Assembly (NCBI GenBank): GCA_017621875.1
Contig: JAGASE010000021.1
Span: forward strand, 62,001 to 126,000
Direction: 5' to 3'
DNA from: Clostridia bacterium
GTDB taxonomy: Bacteria > Bacillota > Clostridia > UBA1381
DNA length: 64,000 nt
Made by a program: the position numbers and the translations under genes. Below the pieces are notes generated by a model. It saw only the letters and a list, made by a program, of their open reading frames with translations. It had not been told where the DNA came from and ran no database searches. Shown here piece by piece: positions 25,425-34,353 of the stretch (positions within the stretch are counted from its first letter, which is position 1; every line of letters starts with the position of its first letter).

Positions 25425-26278
25425 TGCAGTTTACGGTAGTTACAGGAATGTCGGGAGCGGGAAAAACGCAGGTAATACGCTTTTTGGAGGACGCAGGTTT
25501 TTTCTGTATGGATAATCTGCCGCCGGTAATCATTCCGCAGCTTGCGGAGATGTTTATTTCAATAAACGGAAAGTATGACAAGGTTGCCTTTGTCATTGAT
25601 TCACGAGTGGGAGAAATGATTGGCGAGCTTTTGGATAACCTTAAGATATTGAAGGAAAATGGTTATGATTATAAGCTGATTTTTGTAACGGCAAGGGACG
25701 AGGTTTTAGTAAAACGTTATAAGGAAACACGCCGTATTCACCCGATTGCGAGCAAAAAAGGACTTTTGGACAGCATACAGACCGAGCGTAAAATGATGGA
25801 GAAAATTTATGACGAGGCGGACGCTGTTGTGGATACCTCGGATTTTTCTCTGCAGCAGCTTTCAAAAAGACTTCGTGAAATATATAATGATGCAACCTGT
25901 GACAGCTTTTCGGTAAATGTGATGTCCTTCGGATTTAAGTTCGGTATTCCGCTTGATGCGGACCTTATATTTGACGTGAGATGTTTTGCAAATCCGTTTT
26001 ATGTTGACGAGCTTAAGGATAAAACCGGAAACGAAAAAGAGGTTCAGGACTATGTTATGTCAACGCGTTCGGCAGTTGAATTTATGGACAAGCTGAATGA
26101 TATGATTAAATTTTTAATTCCGCTGTATATCGAGGAGGGCAAAAGCTCACTGACCGTTTCTATCGGCTGTACCGGCGGAAAGCACAGAAGCGTGACCATG
26201 GCAAACCTGCTGGCTGCGGCACTGGATAACTATAACGTGAATATTATTCACAGGGATATTTTGAGGAGTAAATCGTAA
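25424..26278 (+). CDS. rapZ: RNase adapter/nucleotide-binding protein RapZ (YvcJ)
   Basis: 284 residues with Walker A GMSGAGKT (8-15), a Walker B-like DNLPP motif near residue 33, the RRRHP-like ETRRIHPI, and the C-terminal GCTGGKHRSV block. In Escherichia RapZ controls glmS mRNA and GlcN6P supply; the Firmicutes YvcJ binds nucleotides and affects competence. Overlaps murB and whiA by 1 nt each, the standard clostridial order. Confidence 0.95.
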   Translation: MQFTVVTGMSGAGKTQVIRFLEDAGFFCMDNLPPVIIPQLAEMFISINGKYDKVAFVIDSRVGEMIGELLDNLKILKENGYDYKLIFVTARDEVLVKRYKETRRIHPIASKKGLLDSIQTERKMMEKIYDEADAVVDTSDFSLQQLSKRLREIYNDATCDSFSVNVMSFGFKFGIPLDADLIFDVRCFANPFYVDELKDKTGNEKEVQDYVMSTRSAVEFMDKLNDMIKFLIPLYIEEGKSSLTVSIGCTGGKHRSVTMANLLAAALDNYNVNIIHRDILRSKS

Positions 26279-27150
26279 TGTCTTTTACGCAGAATATAAA
26301 GGCACAGCTTGCAAAGCTTGAAAACAGCTGCGATTTTTGCGATATTGCAGAGCTGTCCTCGATTATAAAGGTATGCACAAGCTATCGTGACGGGCAGATT
26401 TTGATTGTGACAGAAAATGAAGATGTTGCGGAGCGTATTCAGTTTTTATTTGGAAAGGTTTTCGGGCTGCAGATTGACTATATTAACAGAAACGGCTCTT
26501 TCAAATTTAGACCTGATTTTGAATTTTTCACCGATGTTATGGCAATGCGGCTGCTGCTCTTTAATACAAGTGATGCGGAGATAACGCCGTTGGACTGCTG
26601 CAGGGCAGCGTATATACGGGGTGCGTTTTTGGGCGGAGGCTCAATGCTTGACCCCAAAACGCGTTATCATATGGAATTTGATGCAAAGCATGAAAGCTAT
26701 GCAAATCAGATAAGGGATATACTGAGCGAATTGGGAATTGGCTCAAAAATCACCTGCCGAAAGGGACGGTATGTGGTGTATATCAAGGAGTATGAGGCGA
26801 TTGCGGACGCCCTGGGAGCTATGGGAGCTGTTGGAGCGGCAATGGAGCTTTATAATATTTCGATTGAAAAGGAGCTTCGCAATACCGCAAACCGTCAGGC
26901 AAACTGCGAGATTGCCAATATTGAAAAAACAACAAAAACCGCTTTTCGCCAGATAGAGGCAATTAAGAAAATAGAAAAGTATATGGGCTTTGACGAGCTG
27001 CCCGAAACCTTGAGGGAGATTGCCGAGATAAGGTGTAAATATCCTGAGGAAAGCCTTAAGGAGCTTGGTGAGCGGCTCAGTCCGCCGATTGGAAAATCGG
27101 GCGTAAATCATCGACTTAAACGAATTACGGAAATAGCAGAAAAGCTTTGA
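26278..27150 (+). CDS. whiA: DNA-binding protein WhiA
   Basis: 290 residues. The N-terminal part resembles a degenerate LAGLIDADG homing-endonuclease fold (RAAYIRGAFLGGGSMLDP, then HMEFDA) and the C-terminal 90 residues a helix-turn-helix (YPEESLKELGERLSPPIGKSGVNHRLKRI). WhiA is a sporulation regulator in actinomycetes and is tied to division and chromosome segregation in Firmicutes. Its ATG overlaps the rapZ stop (TAATG). Confidence 0.96.
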   Translation: MSFTQNIKAQLAKLENSCDFCDIAELSSIIKVCTSYRDGQILIVTENEDVAERIQFLFGKVFGLQIDYINRNGSFKFRPDFEFFTDVMAMRLLLFNTSDAEITPLDCCRAAYIRGAFLGGGSMLDPKTRYHMEFDAKHESYANQIRDILSELGIGSKITCRKGRYVVYIKEYEAIADALGAMGAVGAAMELYNISIEKELRNTANRQANCEIANIEKTTKTAFRQIEAIKKIEKYMGFDELPETLREIAEIRCKYPEESLKELGERLSPPIGKSGVNHRLKRITEIAEKL

Positions 27151-27164
27151 GGGGAGGAAATACC

Positions 27165-30100
27165 GTGTTTGCACATTTACATACGCACTCGGAGTTCAGT
27201 CTTTTGGACGGTACGGCAAGCATAAAAAAGCTGATATCGAGAGTAAAAGAGCTGGGCATGCAGCATTGTGCCATTACCGACCACGGAGTTATGTACGGCG
27301 TTGTGGATTTTTATAAGGAAGCACTTGCACAGGGAATAAAGCCGGTAATCGGCTGTGAAGTGTATATGGCTCCGCGAAGCCGCTTTGATAAGGTGCATGA
27401 ATATGACTCGAAATACAGTCATCTTATTTTGCTGTGTGAAAATCAGACAGGGTATAAAAACCTTTCATATATAGTGTCAAAGGGCTTTACCGAGGGCTTT
27501 TACTATAAGCCGAGGATAGATTTTGAGCTTTTGTCGCAGCACAGCGAGGGGCTTATTGCACTTTCTGCATGCCTTGCCGGAGAAATCCCGAAGGCACTTG
27601 CCGCCGATGATTATGAGGCTGCAAAAAAAATCGCTGAAAAATATATTGGCGTGTTTGGGAAGAATAATTTTTTCATTGAGCTTCAGGATCATTCGATAGC
27701 CGAACAGAAACGCATAAATCCTCAGCTGATACGTCTTGCAAAGGAGCTGGGAGTAGGGCTTGTTGCCACAAATGATATACATTACGTAAAAAAAGAGGAC
27801 GCCAAATATCAGGACGTCCTAATGTGTATTCAAATGCAGAAAACGGTGGAAGACGACGACAGAATGAAGTTTGAAACCGATGAGTTTTATATAAAATCGC
27901 CGGAGGAAATGGCAGAGCTGTTTCCGTACGCTCCTGAGGCTATTGAGAATACGGGAAAAATTGCCGAAAGGTGCAATGTGGAATTTGATTTTGAAACAAG
28001 GCATCTGCCAAGCTACGATGTGCCGGACGGCAAAACCGCATGGGAATATTTAAACGAGCTGTGCCGCGAGGGCCTTGGCCGCAGATATTCCGAGGTGACG
28101 GACGAGCTTTCAAAAAGACTGGAATATGAGCTTTCCGTCATAAAAAGCATGGGCTTTGTGGATTACTTCCTTATAGTATGGGATTTTATTAACTATGCAA
28201 AGAAAAACGGTGTTGGAGTAGGACCGGGAAGAGGCAGTGCGGCAGGAAGCATTGTTGCGTATACGCTTGAGATTACCGATGTTGACCCTATAAAATACAG
28301 CTTGATTTTCGAGAGATTTTTAAATCCGGAGCGTGTTTCCATGCCGGATATCGACGTAGACTTTGCACCCGAGGGCAGACAGAAGGTTATCGATTATGTT
28401 GTTCACAAATACGGCGAGGAAAATGTCGCACAGATTATTACCTTCGGTACGATGAAGGCAAAGCTTGCAATCCGCGACGTAGGAAGGGCATTAAACATTC
28501 CTTATGCCGAAACCGATAAGGTGGCAAAGCTTGTGCCTAATGAGCTGAATATTACGATAGACAGGGCACTTGAGGTGTCCGCGGAGCTTTCGGAGCTTTA
28601 TCATAATGACCCGAAGATTAAGGAGCTTATTGATACCTCAAGGGCTTTGGAGGGCTTGTCAAGACATTCGGGAACGCATGCGGCGGGCGTTGTTATCTGT
28701 AAGGAGCCTATCGTGAACTATATGCCGCTGCAGACGAACGACGACGTTTTAACCACGCAGTTTGTAAAGGATACTGTTGAGGGACTGGGACTTTTAAAAA
28801 TGGACTTTTTGGGACTCAGAAACCTTACTGTTATCAATAATGCACTTTCTATAATAGAAAAGACGCGTGGCATCAAAATAGAGCTTGATAAGCTGGACTA
28901 CGGAATAAAAGAGGTTTATGATTTTATTTCGACAGGAAATACCGAGGGTGTTTTCCAGATAGAAAGTGCCGGAATGAAATCCTTTATGCAGGAGCTAAAG
29001 CCCAACAACCTTGAAGATATTATTGCGGGAATTGCTCTTTATCGTCCGGGACCTATGGATTCCATACCTAAATATATATACAACAAAAACCACCCGAATG
29101 AAGTTACGTACAAGCACCCGATTTTAGCGGATATTCTTGATGTAACCTACGGCTGTATCGTGTACCAGGAGCAGGTGCTTGAAATCGTGCGGAGTATGGC
29201 GGGGTATTCACTCGGAAGTGCGGACATGCTGAGGCGTGTTATTTCCAAAAAGAAAGCAGACAAAATGGAAATTGAACGCAGAAACTTCATTTACGGAAAG
29301 CAGGACGAAAACGGCGAGTGGATTATTGACGGCTGTATAAGACGAGGAATTGATGAAAAGGTTGCAATAGATATTTTTGATGAAATAAACGAGTTTGCAA
29401 ACTATGCCTTTAACAAATCTCACGCTGCGGCATATGCGTTTATAACATATCAGACGGCGTATTTAAAGACCTTTTATCCGGTTGAATATATGGCGTCGCT
29501 GATTTCGAGCGTTGAGGATTTGGATAAGATTAATTCCTATCTTGTAAACTGCAAAACACTCGGAATAGACAAGCTTCCGCCCGATATCAATATGAGCGGC
29601 GAGGGCTTTACGGTTGAAGGCAGTAACATCAGATTCGGGCTTACTGCGGTGAAAAATGTAGGCAGGAGCTTTGTGCAGGCTGTTGTCAGCGAGCGTGAGA
29701 AAAACGGAAAATTTAAAAGCTTTGCGGATTTTATTCACAGAATGACCGATAAGGAAATGAATAAGCGTGCAGTAGAGGGGCTTATAAAATGCGGGGCTTT
29801 TGATTCGCTCGGAGTTTTAAGGGCACAGCTTATAAATGTCTTTGAAGGCGTTATTGAAAGCGAGGCAGGCGAAAGAAAATTTAATGTAGCAGGGCAGATG
29901 TCGCTTTTCGGTGAGGATACGGCAGAGGCGGCAAAGGAAACCGACCTTCCTGATATTTCGGAATATCCGAAAAAGGAGCTTTTAGCATTTGAAAAGGAAA
30001 CTACAGGAATATATTTTTCGGGACACCCAATGGAGGAATATGAGGAAAAGGCAGCAAAGCTTACAACGGTAAATATCGGCACTGTGATGTCGTCAATAGA

Positions 30101-30692
30101 ACGCGACGAGGACGGTGGATATAAGGAAACCGAGGGTGGAATAAAGGACGGACAGTATGTGAAGCTGTGCGGAATTATTACCAACCGAAAGAATAAAACA
30201 ACTAAAAATAATTCGCAGATGGCTTTTCTGCGTATTGAGGATCTGTACGGTGCGATTGAGGTTATAGTTTTCCCTAAGATTCTGACAAGCTTTAATCACA
30301 TTCTTTCGGAGGAAAGCATAGTTATGCTTGAGGGAAGAGTAAGCCTTCGGGAGGACGAGGAACCCAAGCTTTTGTGCGAAAAAGCCTCGCTTCTTGCCGG
30401 AATAAAAGAGCCTGATGCGGATAAAGCTATAAAGGACGAGCAGAAAATCAATCCTGAAATGCTTAAGGACAAAAGAATCCTTTATGTAAAAATGGGAACT
30501 CTTGACGATACCGTCTTAAAAGCCGCAGTGCGGCTTATGGAAAGGTCATGCGGAGATACGCCTGTTTGTTTTTTCTGTGCCGATACAAAAAAACGCTTTT
30601 TTGCTCCGAAAAACTGCTGGATTGATGAAAACAGTAGTATTTTAGATGAGTTAGAGGCTGTTTTTGGGAAAAATAATGTTAAATTCGGCTAA
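27165..30692 (+). CDS. dnaE: DNA polymerase III subunit alpha
   Basis: 1175 residues. N-terminal PHP domain (HLHTHSEFSLLDG, TDHGVMYG), a C-family polymerase core with GPGRGSAAGS and catalytic PDIDVDF, then a helix-hairpin-helix region and a C-terminal OB fold (LCGIITNRKNKTTKNNSQMAFLRIEDLYG). It is of the DnaE1/DnaE3 type and not PolC. The GTG at 27165 has GGGGAGG just upstream; an earlier in-frame TTG at 27147 lies in the whiA stop region. It is 14 nt after whiA. Confidence 0.97.
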   Translation: MFAHLHTHSEFSLLDGTASIKKLISRVKELGMQHCAITDHGVMYGVVDFYKEALAQGIKPVIGCEVYMAPRSRFDKVHEYDSKYSHLILLCENQTGYKNLSYIVSKGFTEGFYYKPRIDFELLSQHSEGLIALSACLAGEIPKALAADDYEAAKKIAEKYIGVFGKNNFFIELQDHSIAEQKRINPQLIRLAKELGVGLVATNDIHYVKKEDAKYQDVLMCIQMQKTVEDDDRMKFETDEFYIKSPEEMAELFPYAPEAIENTGKIAERCNVEFDFETRHLPSYDVPDGKTAWEYLNELCREGLGRRYSEVTDELSKRLEYELSVIKSMGFVDYFLIVWDFINYAKKNGVGVGPGRGSAAGSIVAYTLEITDVDPIKYSLIFERFLNPERVSMPDIDVDFAPEGRQKVIDYVVHKYGEENVAQIITFGTMKAKLAIRDVGRALNIPYAETDKVAKLVPNELNITIDRALEVSAELSELYHNDPKIKELIDTSRALEGLSRHSGTHAAGVVICKEPIVNYMPLQTNDDVLTTQFVKDTVEGLGLLKMDFLGLRNLTVINNALSIIEKTRGIKIELDKLDYGIKEVYDFISTGNTEGVFQIESAGMKSFMQELKPNNLEDIIAGIALYRPGPMDSIPKYIYNKNHPNEVTYKHPILADILDVTYGCIVYQEQVLEIVRSMAGYSLGSADMLRRVISKKKADKMEIERRNFIYGKQDENGEWIIDGCIRRGIDEKVAIDIFDEINEFANYAFNKSHAAAYAFITYQTAYLKTFYPVEYMASLISSVEDLDKINSYLVNCKTLGIDKLPPDINMSGEGFTVEGSNIRFGLTAVKNVGRSFVQAVVSEREKNGKFKSFADFIHRMTDKEMNKRAVEGLIKCGAFDSLGVLRAQLINVFEGVIESEAGERKFNVAGQMSLFGEDTAEAAKETDLPDISEYPKKELLAFEKETTGIYFSGHPMEEYEEKAAKLTTVNIGTVMSSIERDEDGGYKETEGGIKDGQYVKLCGIITNRKNKTTKNNSQMAFLRIEDLYGAIEVIVFPKILTSFNHILSEESIVMLEGRVSLREDEEPKLLCEKASLLAGIKEPDADKAIKDEQKINPEMLKDKRILYVKMGTLDDTVLKAAVRLMERSCGDTPVCFFCADTKKRFFAPKNCWIDENSSILDELEAVFGKNNVKFG

Positions 30693-30708
30693 ATTTTGTA
30701 AAAATATA

Positions 30709-30737
30709 TTGAAATTTACATGAAAATGATATACAAT
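30709..30737 (+). promoter_or_regulatory. Promoter upstream of mtrB
   Basis: TTGAAA (30709-30714), 17-bp spacer, TACAAT (30732-30737). The start near 30744 would leave a leader of about 154 nt. Confidence 0.7.
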
Positions 30738-30763
30738 ACTGTTTTGACAGGAGTTGATAAAGT

Positions 30764-30859
30764 CTGAATGAATTTCCGCATTTTACCACCTTTGCTCGGG
30801 CAGTACACCTGTACGGTAGCCATCGCATTAAAGTGGAAATCTGCGAAAATTTCTTTCAG
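30764..30859 (+). ncRNA. Long imperfect hairpin in the mtrB leader (structured leader or small RNA)
   Basis: CTGAATGAA and the following TTT-x-CGCA pair with TGCGAAAATTTCTTTCAG at 30842-30859; TTT-A-CCAC-C-TTT (30782-30793) pairs with AAAGTGGAAA (30830-30839); GGC (30799-30801) with GCC (30819-30821) and GTAC with GTAC close the top around ACCT. The result is one rod of about 96 nt with internal bulges. It is not a T-box or a riboswitch I recognise; the rod with a central bubble is loosely like 6S RNA, but without a matching terminator. Confidence 0.45.
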
Positions 30860-30897
30860 CCTTGGATTTTGTGACTGTAGAAAGGAATGTTATAACA

Positions 30898-31131
30898 ATG
30901 GAAGAGGATATCATTTTAAATGATTATATTGTTGTAAAAGCTTTGGAGGACGGCGTGAATATTATGGGTCTTACAAGAGGCTCAAGCACGAGATTTCACC
31001 ATACAGAAAAGCTTGATGCAGGAGAGGTATACATTGCACAGTTTACGCAGACAACCTCTGCTATCAAGGTGAACGGAAAAGCCGAAATTCTGACTAAGCA
31101 CGGCAGTATAAAATCCGGAAATGCGGAGTAG
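30898..31131 (+). CDS. mtrB: trp RNA-binding attenuation protein (TRAP)
   Basis: 77 residues; the core VVKALEDGVNIMGLTRGSST and RFHHTEKLDAGEVYIAQFTQ, then TSAIKVNGKAEI, is a close match to Bacillus MtrB (75 residues). TRAP forms an 11-mer ring that binds tryptophan and wraps trp leader RNA at (G/U)AG repeats. The tryptophan-pocket residues (GLTRG, FHH) and the RNA-contact Lys/Arg region appear kept. ATG 30898 follows AAAGGA at 11 nt; a TTG 12 codons earlier is less likely. No trp biosynthesis gene lies in this window, so its targets are elsewhere. Confidence 0.92.
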   Translation: MEEDIILNDYIVVKALEDGVNIMGLTRGSSTRFHHTEKLDAGEVYIAQFTQTTSAIKVNGKAEILTKHGSIKSGNAE

Positions 31132-31134
31132 AAT

Positions 31135-31311
31135 ATGTGGACAGTAATATATATGGCTAAGGATGAGAATGACGTGTCCTTGCTGAAAAAAGCGTTAAAG
31201 GATAATAATATTATATCTATGGTCAGAAAGGACGACGAGTATTTTGAAATATTGGTACCGTCGCAGGAGGTAAGTCAGGCACATAGTATAATTATTGATA
31301 CGGAAATCTGA
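31135..31311 (+). CDS. Small DUF2007-like protein
   Basis: 58 residues, starting MWTVIYMAKDENDVSLLKKAL and ending in EILVPSQEVSQAHSIIIDTEI. The one-domain beta-alpha-beta-beta-alpha pattern looks like the DUF2007 'putative signal transducing' fold, in which a short peptide-like ferredoxin domain compares two states of a chain. GGAG from the end of mtrB is its ribosome binding site, so the two genes are 3 nt apart and coupled. Clostridial relatives are often misannotated as glutamate decarboxylase. Function unknown. Confidence 0.75.
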   Translation: MWTVIYMAKDENDVSLLKKALKDNNIISMVRKDDEYFEILVPSQEVSQAHSIIIDTEI

Positions 31312-31361
31312 ATTTCTAAAGATTTTTGCAGCTTGCTGCAATGGAAAGGATAGGGAATAAA

Positions 31362-32336
31362 ATGGGAAGAGAAATTAAAAAAATCGGTGTTTTAACAAGT
31401 GGCGGCGACGCACCGGGTATGAACGCGGCTATTCGTGCAGTTGTACGATGCGGTATATATAACGGAATTGAGGTTTACGGCGTAAAGAAGGGCTATAACG
31501 GTCTTATCAACGGCGACGTAGAGCTTATGGAGGCAAGAAGCGTAGGCGAAATCCTGCAAAAGGGCGGAACTATACTTCAAACTGCAAGATGCCTTGAATT
31601 TAAAGAAGAGGCAGGAGTTAGAAAAGCGGTTGAAACTGCGAAAGAACTCGGTATTGACGGTCTTATCGTAGTTGGCGGAGACGGATCTTTTCGCGGAGCA
31701 AGAGATTTGTGCCGTATGGGACTTCCGACAATCGCGATGCCGGGTACTATCGACAATGACATCAGCTGCAGTGAATATACTATAGGCTATGATACCTGCT
31801 TAAATACAGTTATTGAAGCTGTTGATAAGCTGAGAGATACCTCATCAAGCCATGAGAGATGCTCGGTTATTGAGGTAATGGGCAGAGGCGCGGGATATAT
31901 CGCTGTTGAGACGGCTATTGCCTGCGGAGCTGAGGTGGTTTTGGTTCCTGAATTTGAATTTGACTTTAACAGAGATGTTATCGAGGTAATAAAAAAGGGT
32001 ATCGCACGCGGAAAGAAGCACTGTATCGTAATTGTTGCAGAGGGCGTAGGCGGAGCTGTCGAGATTGCTAAGAAAATTCAGGAAGAAACAGGAATGGAAT
32101 CAAGAGCAACTATCCTCGGTCACGTTCAGAGAGGCGGCTCGCCGACTGTTAAGGACAGAGTGGTTGCAAGCCAGATGGGTGCAAAGTGTGTGGAGCTGCT
32201 TTTGGACGGCAAGGAAAACAGAGTTGTCTGCATAAGAAACGGCGAGATGGTTGATATCGAAATAGAAGAAGCACTGTCAATGAAGAAACAGCTTTCCTAT
32301 GAGCTTATGGGACTTATCAGAAAATTGTCAGTATGA
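31362..32336 (+). CDS. pfkA: ATP-dependent 6-phosphofructokinase
   Basis: 324 residues, near the 319-320 of bacterial PfkA. GGDAPGMNAAIR, VGGDGSFRGA (ATP site), PGTIDNDI (catalytic Asp) and VMGRGAGYIA with ILGHVQRGG are intact. Commits fructose 6-phosphate to glycolysis. ATG 31362 is preceded by GGATAGGGA; the frame starts further upstream without a binding site. It begins a glycolysis-entry run: pfkA, manA, ROK kinase. Confidence 0.96.
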   Translation: MGREIKKIGVLTSGGDAPGMNAAIRAVVRCGIYNGIEVYGVKKGYNGLINGDVELMEARSVGEILQKGGTILQTARCLEFKEEAGVRKAVETAKELGIDGLIVVGGDGSFRGARDLCRMGLPTIAMPGTIDNDISCSEYTIGYDTCLNTVIEAVDKLRDTSSSHERCSVIEVMGRGAGYIAVETAIACGAEVVLVPEFEFDFNRDVIEVIKKGIARGKKHCIVIVAEGVGGAVEIAKKIQEETGMESRATILGHVQRGGSPTVKDRVVASQMGAKCVELLLDGKENRVVCIRNGEMVDIEIEEALSMKKQLSYELMGLIRKLSV

Positions 32337-32354
32337 TTTGGTGAATTTTATCAT

Positions 32355-32386
32355 AAATAAGTGTTGGGACATCTCAACACTTATTT
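32355..32386 (+). terminator. Hairpin after pfkA
   Basis: AAATAAGTGTTG (32355-32366) pairs with CAACACTTATTT (32375-32386), 12 bp. The tail GGTTATTA is T-poor, so partial termination or mRNA 3'-end stabilisation is likely. Confidence 0.55.
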
Positions 32387-32408
32387 GGTTATTAAAAGGA
32401 GAGAAAAA

Positions 32409-33353
32409 ATGGAAAAACTATTACCGGTACGGCTTTTGCCGGCATTTAAGGATTACCTTTGGGGCGGCACGAAGCTAAAGGAAAGCTATAATAAAAAATC
32501 CGACCTCGATATTGTTGCGGAGAGCTGGGAGCTTTCCTGTCATAAGGACGGACAAAGCGTGATTGCCGAGGGAGAATTTTGCGGAAAAACTCTTTCGGAG
32601 TACATAGATATCAACGGTTTTGAGCTTTTGGGAACAAAGGCACGTGAATTTGATTATTTTCCGCTTTTAATAAAGTTTATAGATGCAAAAAATAACCTGT
32701 CAATACAGGTTCATCCGAACGATGAATATGCACTTTCGGTTGAGGGCGAGTACGGAAAAACCGAAATGTGGTATATTTTGGAGGCTGACGAGGGTGCGTA
32801 TTTGTATTACGGCTTTAACCGGAGCATTACAAAGGACGAGCTGGAAAAGCGTATCAGGGAAAATACCATCTTAGAGGTTTTGAATAAGGTTAGTGTTAAA
32901 AAAGGTGATGTGTTCTTCATCGAGTCGGGAACCGTTCACGCAATATGTGCGGGAATTGTGATTTGTGAAATTCAGCAGAACTCAAATACTACGTACAGAG
33001 TGTATGATTATGACAGACGCGATAAGGAGGGAAATCCACGCCAGTTGCATATAGAAAAGGCGATAGAGGTTTCAAACCTTGAAAAAGCACCGGAAATTTC
33101 GGAAAAAGCCGCAGACGGAGTGCTTGCGGAATGTAAATATTTTACCGTAAAGAAGCTTGAGGTTAATGGAAAAGCGTCAGAACTGCTTGACAAGACCTCA
33201 TTTGCGAGCGTAATCGTTGTTGACGGAAGCGGAAAAATGAGCATAGGCAGAAAAAGCTTTGAGCTTAAAAAGGGCGACAGCCTGTTCGTGCCGGCACAGG
33301 AGGCTGAGCTGGAATTTGAAGGTGAGCTTGAGGTTATTATTTCACGTGTATAG
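32409..33353 (+). CDS. manA: Mannose-6-phosphate isomerase, class I
   Basis: 314 residues, the short Firmicutes type I enzyme. The zinc ligands appear in LSIQVHPNDEYA (Gln, His), KTEMWYIL (Glu) and SGTVHAICAG (His), and the cupin-like fold carries the YRVYDYDR motif. It links mannose 6-phosphate and fructose 6-phosphate. ATG 32409 follows AAAAGGAGAG closely. Between pfkA and a ROK kinase. Confidence 0.95.
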   Translation: MEKLLPVRLLPAFKDYLWGGTKLKESYNKKSDLDIVAESWELSCHKDGQSVIAEGEFCGKTLSEYIDINGFELLGTKAREFDYFPLLIKFIDAKNNLSIQVHPNDEYALSVEGEYGKTEMWYILEADEGAYLYYGFNRSITKDELEKRIRENTILEVLNKVSVKKGDVFFIESGTVHAICAGIVICEIQQNSNTTYRVYDYDRRDKEGNPRQLHIEKAIEVSNLEKAPEISEKAADGVLAECKYFTVKKLEVNGKASELLDKTSFASVIVVDGSGKMSIGRKSFELKKGDSLFVPAQEAELEFEGELEVIISRV

Positions 33354-33364
33354 GAGGAAGAAAA

Positions 33365-34303
33365 ATGTATTACATAGGAATTGATTTAGGCGGAACAAAT
33401 ATCGCCGTAGGTCTTGTTGATGAAAACGGAAAAATTCTGGCGGATATCTCTGTGCCGACAAAGGCAGAGCGTGACTGGCGTGAAATCGTAAAGGACATGG
33501 CGGAGGTTTCAAAAAAGGTTGTCCAAAAGGCAGAAGTATCAATCGATGATGTAAAGGGAGTAGGAATCGGTTGCCCCGGCTCGATTGACAATGCAAAGGG
33601 GATTTGTACCTACAGCAATAACCTGAAAATGGAGAATGCGGAGATTGCAGAGGAATTTAAAAAGTATCTTGACCTGCCTGTAAATCTTGAAAATGACGCA
33701 AATGCGGCGGCTTTGGGAGAATATGAAATAAACGGCAAGGGTGCTGAGAGCTTTGTCTTTATCACACTCGGAACAGGCGTCGGAGGCGGCGTTATAATCG
33801 ACGGAAAAATCTTCCGCGGCTTTAACGGCGTGGGAGCGGAGCTGGGACATACCGTAATTGCGGCAGACGGCGAGCCTTGCACCTGCGGCAGACTCGGCTG
33901 CTGGGAGGCTTATGCCTCGGTAACTGCTTTAATCAGACAGACCAAGGCGGCAATGGAACAAAATCCCGAAAGCATGATGCATGAGCTTGCAAAGGCAGAG
34001 GGCAGAGTGAGCGGAAGAACAGCGTTTGACGCAGCCAAAAAGGGCGACGCAGCTGCTAACGCGGTTGTAAGCAAGTATTTTGAATACATAGGCGAAGGTA
34101 TTACAAACATGGTAAACATATTCCAGCCGGAAAAAATAGTTATCGGCGGCAGTATTTCAAAGGAGGGCGACTACCTTTTGAAGCCTGTTATCGAGTATGT
34201 GAGAAAATACGACTATAACCGTTATATGAAAAAGGCTGAAATTGAGATTGCGACACTGTTTGGCGATGCAGGCATAATCGGTGCGGCTTTGTCTGCAAAA
34301 TAA
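33365..34303 (+). CDS. ROK family sugar kinase (probable glucokinase)
   Basis: 312 residues. DLGGTNIAVGLVD is the ATP phosphate-binding loop; ENDANAAALGE carries the catalytic Asp; the ROK zinc site is CTCGRLGCWEAYAS with three cysteines after a conserved GHT. The likely substrate is glucose, given its length and position in the glycolysis-entry run, but fructose or N-acetylmannosamine kinases share these motifs. Separated from manA by 11 nt. Confidence 0.9.
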   Translation: MYYIGIDLGGTNIAVGLVDENGKILADISVPTKAERDWREIVKDMAEVSKKVVQKAEVSIDDVKGVGIGCPGSIDNAKGICTYSNNLKMENAEIAEEFKKYLDLPVNLENDANAAALGEYEINGKGAESFVFITLGTGVGGGVIIDGKIFRGFNGVGAELGHTVIAADGEPCTCGRLGCWEAYASVTALIRQTKAAMEQNPESMMHELAKAEGRVSGRTAFDAAKKGDAAANAVVSKYFEYIGEGITNMVNIFQPEKIVIGGSISKEGDYLLKPVIEYVRKYDYNRYMKKAEIEIATLFGDAGIIGAALSAK

Positions 34304-34353
34304 GCAACACTGCTTTGAGTTGGAACTTTAAATTACAGAAAGGCTTTGGAAAA

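Noticed and set aside
30744-30897. T-box or 6S RNA identity for the mtrB leader
   Set aside because: No TGG-N-ACC T-box sequence and no 3' terminator were seen; the shape alone is not enough to name the RNA.
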